64,000 nucleotides of DNA, from the NCBI RefSeq assembly GCF_014199955.1, contig NZ_JACHOQ010000010.1, positions 17,750 through 81,749 of the forward strand, read 5' to 3'. Origin of the DNA: Brevundimonas aurantiaca (lineage in GTDB: Bacteria > Pseudomonadota > Alphaproteobacteria > Caulobacterales > Caulobacteraceae). Made by a program: the position numbers and the translations under genes. Positions 1-6,148 of the stretch are shown here, piece after piece; position 1 is the stretch's first letter, and each line of letters starts with the position of its first letter. The notes beneath the pieces are model-generated. The model did not search any database and was not told the origin of the DNA. It worked only from the letters and a program-made list of their open reading frames with translations.

Positions 1-184
1 CGCCGATGAAGGGCGCTGCGGGATCGCGCAGCAGGTCATTGAAGCCGACCTGGGCGATGGGCGGCATGTCTTGTCCGGAGGCGGCGGAAGGGCTGGCGGG
101 CGCCGCGCCGTTGTCGGCGTCGGCCGGGCCGCAGGCGGCGAGCGCCAGGACGGCGGCGAAGGCAGGGGCGAAGGTGCGGTTCAT
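1..184 (-). CDS. DsbA-like periplasmic lipoprotein (partial)
   Basis: Only the first 61 codons are present; the gene runs off the left edge. The product starts with a signal peptide and a lipobox-like LALAAC, so it is probably an inner-membrane or periplasm-facing lipoprotein. After a low-complexity linker comes VGFNDLLRDPAAPFIG, which resembles the stretch just before the CxxC domain in DsbA-family oxidoreductases. The catalytic domain itself is outside the window. It lies 23 nt downstream of the TlpA-like gene on the same strand, which fits a thiol-redox partner (ScsC/DsbA role). The family call is inference from the pre-domain motif and context. Confidence 0.6.
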   Translation of the reverse strand, partial: MNRTFAPAFAAVLALAACGPADADNGAAPASPSAASGQDMPPIAQVGFNDLLRDPAAPFIG

Positions 185-207
185 GGAAGCTCCGTGAGGC
201 GAGGGGG

Positions 208-1002
208 TCAGTGCAGACGCGCGATTTCGGTCGCGATCTGTTCGGGGGCGATTTCCCCCATGTGGGCCTTGGCCAGACGGCCGTCGGCGTGGAGGAACAG
301 GGTCACCGGAATGCCGGCCGTACCGTAGTGGCGGGGCAGCGCCATGGCCTCGTCGAACAGCACATGGTCGAGGGCCAGCCCCTGGCTCTGCAGAAAGGCC
401 CGAACGCCGGCTTCGCCCTCGCCCTGGTTGACGAAGAGGAAGCGCACATTCGGATGGGCTTTTTCGGCCTGGGCCAAAGCCGGCATCTCGCGCCGGCAGG
501 GCGGGCACCAGGTGGCCCAGAGATTGATCACCGTAGGCCGATCGATCGGCGCCGAAAGGTCGATCGCCGGTGCGTCCATCGCGGCCAGCGTCAGGGCGGG
601 CGGCGCCATGGGCTGCGTCGCCGAGGCCAACTGATGGGCGGTGGTCCAAACCAAGGCGCTGGCCAGCACAGGCGCAATGGCCCAGGCGCGTTCGCGCGTC
701 GTGCGCAGCAGCAGAATGGTGGCCAGGATCACGACCGGCGCGACCCAGATCCAACTGAATCCGCCCTGCCAGACCGCGAGCGCCCGCCACGGGTCAGCCC
801 CGAAATACTCCCAGTGCGTCGCCACGTGACCGAGGCGGGCGACCGCCAGACCGCCGAAGACTAGGACCGTGCTCCACAGGTTGAAGCGCGGGCTGACCCG
901 GCTGGCCAACAGCCCGACGCCGATCATGAAGACGAACACGCCGGCGATGATGGCGAACCGCTCGCCCGACAGGACGAGCGGGCCCAGGGTGATGGCGTTC
1001 AT
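208..1002 (-). CDS. TlpA/ScsD-like membrane-anchored thioredoxin protein
   Basis: A 264-aa protein. The N-terminal half has about four hydrophobic segments (residues 5-135); the C-terminal half is a TlpA/ResA-type thioredoxin domain with active site WCPPC near residue 165 and a cis-proline motif GIPVT near residue 230. The family reduces or isomerises periplasmic disulfides using electrons passed across the membrane, usually by a DsbD-type protein. The start ATG overlaps the stop of dsbD by 4 nt (ATGA), so the two are translationally coupled. The multi-TM anchor is longer than the single helix of ordinary TlpA. The exact client is unknown. Confidence 0.85.
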   Translation of the reverse strand: MNAITLGPLVLSGERFAIIAGVFVFMIGVGLLASRVSPRFNLWSTVLVFGGLAVARLGHVATHWEYFGADPWRALAVWQGGFSWIWVAPVVILATILLLRTTRERAWAIAPVLASALVWTTAHQLASATQPMAPPALTLAAMDAPAIDLSAPIDRPTVINLWATWCPPCRREMPALAQAEKAHPNVRFLFVNQGEGEAGVRAFLQSQGLALDHVLFDEAMALPRHYGTAGIPVTLFLHADGRLAKAHMGEIAPEQIATEIARLH

Positions 1003-2897
1003 GCGGCGGCTCCGGCGCTCTGCAGGGCGGAGGCGACGTCTTGGGCCGACATCTCTCCGATCAGTCGGCTGCCCGGCGCTTCGGTCGCCGAGGGCGACAG
1101 GAAGATCATCGTCGGCGGTCCGATCACTCCGTGCCGCTCAAGAAGCGCGCGCGCCTCGGGCGTGCTGCGCGTGACGTCGACCTTGATGAGGTCGGTGTTC
1201 GAAAGGCCGGCGATGACCGCGGGGTCCTCGAACACCGTCCGCTCGATCACCTTGCAGCTGACGCACCAGTCGGCGGTGAAATAGACCAGGGCGGGACGTT
1301 CGCGCGCGGCGGCATCGGCGACGGCGCGGTCGAGCGCCGTCTGATCCAGCACGACCGCTGCGGTTTCGACCGGCGCGGCGGCTGAGATTCCAGCGGGCCG
1401 CGCCAGGGGCTCAAGCGGACGCCACGGGTCGTCCGCCCCGAGACTGAGGCCGACCAGCAGCAACAGGCCCCAGGTCGCGGCCGCCAGGCCAGCGACACGT
1501 GCGACGCCGTTTCTCAGATTCGGGCTCAGCGGCTGGAACAGGCCGAGAGCCGCCGCCAGACCGAGCGCCAGCGCCGCGCCGAAAGCCAGCGTCGCGCTCG
1601 GCGGCAGGATGCGGCCGGCCAGCCACCAGGCCATGCCCAGGAAGATGAAGCCGAACAGCATCTTCACCCGGTCCATCCACGGCCCAGCCTTGGGCAGGAA
1701 GCGCGCGCCGACCGTGCCGAACACGATCAAGGGCACCCCCTTGCCCAGGCCCAGGAAGAACAGGGCCGCCGCGCCCAGCCCAACGTCGCCGGTCTGTGCG
1801 ATATAGAGCAGGGCGCCCGCCAAGGGCGCGGTGACGCAAGGGCCCACGATGAGGGCGGAGACGAAGCCCAGACCTGCGGCTGAGGGCAGGGACCGCCGTC
1901 CGTCACCGCTGTCGCGGGACAGGCGGCTGGTCCAGGCCGAGGGCAGTTGCAACTCGAAGCCGCCGAACATGGACGCGGCGAGAACGACGAAGACGACAAC
2001 CAGAGCGCCGATCGCCCAAACCGACTGGAGCGCCATCTGCAGGTTCTGTCCGGACCAGGCGGCCGCGACGCCCAGCAGGGCGAAGGCGACGGAAAGGCCC
2101 AGCACATAGGCGACCGAGAGCATCAGGCCTCGGCGCGTACCGCGCCCGTCCACGCCGCGTCCGATGACGCCGGCCAGGATCGGGTACATGGGAAAGACGC
2201 AGGGCGTGAAGGCCAGAAGCACGCCGAAACCGAAGAAGGCGAGCAGGACCCAGGTGGCCCCGCCCTGCAGCGCCAAGCGATCGACGAAGCCCGGGCTGGG
2301 GTCCGGGATGACCGCCGGCGATGGCGCGACCGGCGGAGGCGCCAACGCGCCCTCATCACTCGCGAGTGCGGGTGTGGGTGCAGCGCCCGGCGCCTGGATC
2401 GCCAGCAGAGCGGCGGCCTGAGCGGTCTGCGCATCGGCCTCCCGAGCGGCAACCTCGGACTGCGGCCGGGTCGGCACGTCCACTGTCCGCGTCATCGGCG
2501 GGTAGCAGATCGAGTCCTCGAGGCACCCCTGGTAGGTGATGTTGACCGACGTCGGGCCGCCAACCTGCGTCAGGGTCTGCGCCGATAGGGTCGCGCGACC
2601 CTCGTCATGCCAGACGTCGACGACGCCAAAGCCCGGATCGTCCTTGGTTTCGCCGGTCGCAAGCTCCAGAGGCAGCGATGCTTTCCCGCCCGGCGTGCTG
2701 GCGACGGTGTGGTCACGATAGAGATAATGGCCGGGCGCAATGTCCCAGGCGAAGGCCAGGTCGCCGTCAGCCTCACGCGTCACCGTCAGGGAGAAGGCCT
2801 TGTCAGGCGATAGCGGAGCCTGACCCAATGCCGAACCCGGAAGGGTGAAGGACAGGATCGCGAGAGCGGCGGGCAACAGTCGGCGGAAAAACCTCAT
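999..2897 (-). CDS. dsbD: thiol:disulfide interchange protein DsbD
   Basis: A 632-aa protein from the ATG at 2897; an in-frame start further upstream (2954) would add 19 residues without a signal peptide, whereas the chosen start gives MRFFRRLLPAALAILSF, a good signal sequence. Domains: periplasmic DsbDα/DsbC-like region with YQGC...ICYPP cysteines (about residues 125-135); eight-helix transmembrane domain with TPCVFPM and VGPCVTAP, the two membrane cysteines; C-terminal thioredoxin domain with WCVSCK near residue 540. All three cysteine pairs expected of DsbD are present. It carries electrons from cytoplasmic thioredoxin to periplasmic oxidoreductases, here presumably the two genes downstream. 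Confidence 0.95.
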   Translation of the reverse strand: MRFFRRLLPAALAILSFTLPGSALGQAPLSPDKAFSLTVTREADGDLAFAWDIAPGHYLYRDHTVASTPGGKASLPLELATGETKDDPGFGVVDVWHDEGRATLSAQTLTQVGGPTSVNITYQGCLEDSICYPPMTRTVDVPTRPQSEVAAREADAQTAQAAALLAIQAPGAAPTPALASDEGALAPPPVAPSPAVIPDPSPGFVDRLALQGGATWVLLAFFGFGVLLAFTPCVFPMYPILAGVIGRGVDGRGTRRGLMLSVAYVLGLSVAFALLGVAAAWSGQNLQMALQSVWAIGALVVVFVVLAASMFGGFELQLPSAWTSRLSRDSGDGRRSLPSAAGLGFVSALIVGPCVTAPLAGALLYIAQTGDVGLGAAALFFLGLGKGVPLIVFGTVGARFLPKAGPWMDRVKMLFGFIFLGMAWWLAGRILPPSATLAFGAALALGLAAALGLFQPLSPNLRNGVARVAGLAAATWGLLLLVGLSLGADDPWRPLEPLARPAGISAAAPVETAAVVLDQTALDRAVADAAARERPALVYFTADWCVSCKVIERTVFEDPAVIAGLSNTDLIKVDVTRSTPEARALLERHGVIGPPTMIFLSPSATEAPGSRLIGEMSAQDVASALQSAGAAA

Positions 2898-2919
2898 GGC
2901 CATCTCGTCGGCAAACGAG

Positions 2920-2936
2920 CTTAAGTCAGGCTTAAG
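2920..2936. promoter_or_regulatory. CTTAAG-N5-CTTAAG direct repeat, predicted response-regulator operator
   Basis: Two CTTAAG hexamers at 2920-2925 and 2931-2936 repeat with an 11-bp period, centred in the 62-bp divergent gap between dsbD (start 2897) and the response regulator (start 2960). Each end lies about 23 bp from the neighbouring start codon. OmpR/PhoB-type regulators of the PmrA/QseB branch bind direct hexamer repeats with 5-bp spacers, PmrA using CTTAAT-like half-sites. CTTAAG is itself palindromic, so the site reads the same on both strands and could serve both promoters. Assignment to the adjacent regulator is inference. Confidence 0.65.
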
Positions 2937-2959
2937 CCGCAACTTCCACCTCACGCCGC

Positions 2960-3613
2960 ATGAGACTGCTCGCCATAGAAGATGATCCCGTTCTCGCCGA
3001 CGGCCTCCAGGTCGGGCTCAGCGCCTGCGGCTGGACGGTCGAAGTCGTCGGGCGGGTCGAGGACGCCCTCGCGGCGCTGGAAAGCTCGGCGTTCGATGCG
3101 GTCGTGCTGGATTTGGGTCTTCCTGATGGCGACGGCCTTTCGGTGCTGCGTTTCGTTCGCGAGCGCGACATGGATGTCGGCGTGGTGGTCTTGTCGGCGC
3201 GCGATGACAGTCGGGACCGCATTGTGGGTCTGGACGCCGGCGCGGACGACTATGTCGGCAAGCCTTTCGATCTCGACGAACTGGCGGCGCGACTGCGCGC
3301 GGTGCGGCGTCGCCTGCTTGGGCGCTCGGCGCCCGCCTTGCGCCACGGCGGGGTGACCCTTGATCCCCAGTCGCGTCTGGCTTGGCGTGAAGAGGGGGAC
3401 CTGCCCCTTTCGAGACGTGAGTTCGCCATCCTGGAGGCCCTGATGGAACGGCCTGCACAGGTCCTCTCGCGCAGTCAGCTAGAAGAACGCCTGTACGGTT
3501 GGCAGGAGGAGATCGGCTCTAACGCGGTGGAAGTGCACATCCACTATCTCCGGGCCAAGTTGGGAGCCGGCTTCATCCGCACCGTCCGCGGCGTAGGATA
3601 CACCCTGCAATGA
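2960..3613 (+). CDS. OmpR/PhoB-family response regulator (QseB/PmrA type)
   Basis: A 217-aa two-domain regulator. The receiver domain has the acidic pair ED at residues 7-8, phospho-acceptor Asp51 in VLDLGLPDGDG and the conserved Lys in GKPFD near residue 101. The C-terminal winged-helix domain (about 125-217) ends with IRTVRGVGYTLQ, typical of PhoB-like DNA-binding domains. Its stop overlaps the start of the sensor kinase (ATGA at 3610-3613). It diverges from the dsbD operon across a 62-bp gap containing a CTTAAG direct repeat, so it probably autoregulates and may control the redox operon. Confidence 0.93.
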   Translation: MRLLAIEDDPVLADGLQVGLSACGWTVEVVGRVEDALAALESSAFDAVVLDLGLPDGDGLSVLRFVRERDMDVGVVVLSARDDSRDRIVGLDAGADDYVGKPFDLDELAARLRAVRRRLLGRSAPALRHGGVTLDPQSRLAWREEGDLPLSRREFAILEALMERPAQVLSRSQLEERLYGWQEEIGSNAVEVHIHYLRAKLGAGFIRTVRGVGYTLQ

Positions 3614-4941
3614 GCTCGATCCGCCTGCGTCTGTTCGCCACCCTCGCGCTCGTGACCGCCCTCGTCTGGGGCGGCGCGGTCGTCTGGGTCGAGATCCAGA
3701 CCCGGGCCGAGGTGCAACGGGTGCTGGACCGGCGCCTGATGGAGTCGGCCCGCATGGTCTCGTCCCTGATGCAGGCCGGCAGCGTGCGCCCGGCGATGCA
3801 GGCTCCGGAAAGCGGGGCCGCCGATGTCTACGACCGTCAGCTCTCCTGCCAGATCTGGTCGCTGGAAGGCGATCTGATTGGTCGGTCCCAAAGCGCGCCT
3901 GCGGAGCGGTTGTCGGAAGGGGGCGACGGTTTTTCAGAACGCACGATCCGGGGCGAGCGCTGGCGCGTCTACACGGTGCATGATCGTGATGCCGGTTTCA
4001 GGGTCATGGTCGGGGACAATCTGGCCGTTCGCGAGCACCTGGTCGGCAATGTCGTCACCGCTTTGATCGGTCCGGCGGTCCTTGGTCTGCTGGTGCTTGG
4101 CGTATTGATCTGGTGGTCGGTAGGGCGGGGGCTGACCCCTATTCGACAAATGACCCGCAGCCTTGCGGTACGGGATGCGGAAGATCTGACGGCGTTGGAC
4201 GTATCGCCGGACGCCCGCGAACTCCGTCCCTTCGCCCTGGCGCTGAACGACTTGATGTCACGCCTTGGCGCAGCGCGACGTCGCGAGGCCGAGTTCACGG
4301 CCGCTGCCGCGCACGAATTGCGTACGCCTCTGGCAGGCCTGCGCGTCCAGGCGCAGATTGCGGCGTCGTCTTCGGATACGGCCGTTCGAAGACGCGCGCT
4401 GGAGCAGATCCAGACCTCTGTCGATCGCACTGCCCGCCTCGTCACAGGTCTTCTCGTCTTGGCGCGCGAGGACGAGATGCCGGTTAGCGACGAAGATCGC
4501 CGCTGGGTGACGCTTCGGTCGCTGTTTGCAGGAGCGGAAGGCGATGATCGGGTGTCGATCGTTGAAGGTGACGCGCTGCTTAACGTGGATCCAGATCGCT
4601 TCGAGGCAGCGGCTGCCAATCTCCTCGCCAACGCGCAGGCGCATGCGGCATCCTCAGTCGTGATCAGTTACGACCCGACTTCCGGGCGTTTAATCGTCGA
4701 GGACGACGGCCCGGGCGTGGCCTTCTCGGATCTGCATCGGCTGGGTAGGCGCTTCTTCCGTGCGGCCAATGCACCTTCCGGAGGGAGCGGTCTGGGCCTC
4801 TCTATCGTCCTCGCCACAGTGAAGGCCCATGGGGGACAGGTGCAGTTCTTGCGCTCACCAGGAGGCGGTCTCCGTGTCGAGGTGATAGTTGCTATTGAGG
4901 CTTCGGGGTCGATGCATAAGCCTAGCACGCTGACCGACTAA
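3610..4941 (+). CDS. sensor histidine kinase (QseC/PmrB type)
   Basis: A 443-aa membrane kinase. N-terminal helix (residues 5-25), a periplasmic sensor segment of about 120 residues, a second helix (about 150-170) followed by a HAMP-like region, then the H-box AAHELRTPL with His235. The catalytic domain shows N box (ANLLANAQAHA), G1 (EDDGPGV) and G2 (GSGLGLSIV). The phospho-transfer partner is the regulator encoded immediately upstream with a 4-nt overlap. The sensor region contains one Cys (residue 80, DRQLSCQIW); given the divergent Dsb genes a redox or metal cue is possible but not shown. Confidence 0.92.
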   Translation: MSSIRLRLFATLALVTALVWGGAVVWVEIQTRAEVQRVLDRRLMESARMVSSLMQAGSVRPAMQAPESGAADVYDRQLSCQIWSLEGDLIGRSQSAPAERLSEGGDGFSERTIRGERWRVYTVHDRDAGFRVMVGDNLAVREHLVGNVVTALIGPAVLGLLVLGVLIWWSVGRGLTPIRQMTRSLAVRDAEDLTALDVSPDARELRPFALALNDLMSRLGAARRREAEFTAAAAHELRTPLAGLRVQAQIAASSSDTAVRRRALEQIQTSVDRTARLVTGLLVLAREDEMPVSDEDRRWVTLRSLFAGAEGDDRVSIVEGDALLNVDPDRFEAAAANLLANAQAHAASSVVISYDPTSGRLIVEDDGPGVAFSDLHRLGRRFFRAANAPSGGSGLGLSIVLATVKAHGGQVQFLRSPGGGLRVEVIVAIEASGSMHKPSTLTD

Positions 4942-5362
4942 CAACGATCTCGGCACGCCGAAAGGGTGAGCTCGGGGCCGATCGCGGATCGGAGGCGGAC
5001 ATTAGATGTTCTCACCTCCAGCGTCTGCTGATGCAAACGGCTGCTGGTCGCACAGCGAGGATAGCCCGCACGCACCCCACTGCTGGCTCACTAAGTTGGG
5101 CTAGGGCTTTCGGCGGCTCAGCGGCCGCTGGTCGGGAGATTTCCGACCGGGTTTCTGCTATGGGATTTCAGGAAGTGGGTATTGATCCAGATTGCTGGCT
5201 CTTCCCCTCTTCTGGTGACCATATGGTGACCAATCGTCGCTGAGATTTCCTAAGTTCTTAGAAAAATCAGCTTTATCAATAGGATAGAACGAGAGTTCGC
5301 GGCATCGAATATCCTGTACTGGGACATCGAGCTGGAGCCCTGAATTTCGTCGGATCGCGGCG
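4942..5362. other. gene-free, AT-richer intergenic patch
   Basis: A 421-nt stretch between the kinase and pdeM with no credible gene. Composition is lower in GC than its surroundings, especially 5230-5330. It contains a 9-bp direct repeat TGGTGACCA-TA-TGGTGACCA at 5213-5232 and a short imperfect palindrome TTTCCTAAG-TT-CTTAGAAAA at about 5247-5266. Short reading frames here show no recognisable domain. It may be the scar of a lost mobile segment, but no integrase, tRNA or flanking repeat supports that. Confidence 0.5.
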
Positions 5363-6148
5363 TCAGGCGAACCGGCCGGAACGCCGGCGGTCCAGGCCGG
5401 CGGGCTCGGCGCAGGTCTTCCAAGACACGGCATGAACCTTGTCGCGCCCCAGGACGGCGGCCATCGGTTCTGAGCCGAACAGGTCCGCTATGGCCGGATC
5501 GCAGACGTCCAGTCCGCCGGTGAAGGCGCCGAAGGCCGGCAGGATCAGGCGCGATCCGTCGGTGATGAAACAGGGGCGGCGAACGCCGCGGCCATAAGCG
5601 ACCACGCGGGCGGCGGGATGCAGGTGGCCGGCGACCTCGCCCTGGCGGTCGTCCGTCCCGGTGCGGGGCTCGGGCTCGTGGGTCAGGCGAAGCCCGCCCA
5701 GCCGCATCTCCGCCAGGACCACGCCGGGCAAACCGAGCGTGGAGGCGGTCAGGGCTTCACGGTCGTGATTGCCCTCCAGCCAGGTCCAGTCGCGCCCGGC
5801 CGCCAGCCGGTCCAGGCGGAGGCGGTCTTCCACCGCCATGCGTGGCACGGCTTTTCGGTCATGGAAGCTGTCGCCCAGCAGGATGACCCGGACCGGGTCC
5901 AGTTCGGCGATCTCGGCTTCCAGCCGGTCCAGGGTGGCGCGGCTGTCGTAGGGCGGCAGCATCTGGCCGCGCGCGGCGAAGGCCGAGCCCTTTTCCAGGT
6001 GCAGGTCTGCCGCGATCAGGGTGCGATGGGCGGGAAGCCACAAAGCCCCGGAACAGCGCAGCACGCAGGTCTCGCCCGCGATCTGGACCCGCAAGGACCC
6101 GCAGGGCTTGCGCGTGGGGGACAGGGTCTGGCGCAGGGCGGCGTTCAC
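5363..6148 (-). CDS. pdeM: ligase-associated DNA damage response endonuclease PdeM
   Basis: A 261-aa calcineurin-like metallophosphoesterase. Motifs include AADLHLEKG (D-x-H), GDSFHD (GDxxxD region), GNHD and a late GHLHPA. The start is the GTG at 6146-6148, overlapping the helicase stop (GTGA). In many bacteria pdeM belongs to a cluster with an SNM1-type exonuclease, an ATP-dependent DNA ligase and an Lhr-like helicase; here only the helicase accompanies it. The role in repair comes from that known cluster, not from anything visible in this protein alone. Confidence 0.88.
   Translation of the reverse strand: MNAALRQTLSPTRKPCGSLRVQIAGETCVLRCSGALWLPAHRTLIAADLHLEKGSAFAARGQMLPPYDSRATLDRLEAEIAELDPVRVILLGDSFHDRKAVPRMAVEDRLRLDRLAAGRDWTWLEGNHDREALTASTLGLPGVVLAEMRLGGLRLTHEPEPRTGTDDRQGEVAGHLHPAARVVAYGRGVRRPCFITDGSRLILPAFGAFTGGLDVCDPAIADLFGSEPMAAVLGRDKVHAVSWKTCAEPAGLDRRRSGRFA

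Noticed and set aside
5031..5243. A 70-aa reading frame in the AT-richer gap
   Set aside because: No ribosome site, no domain, and composition typical of non-coding sequence.
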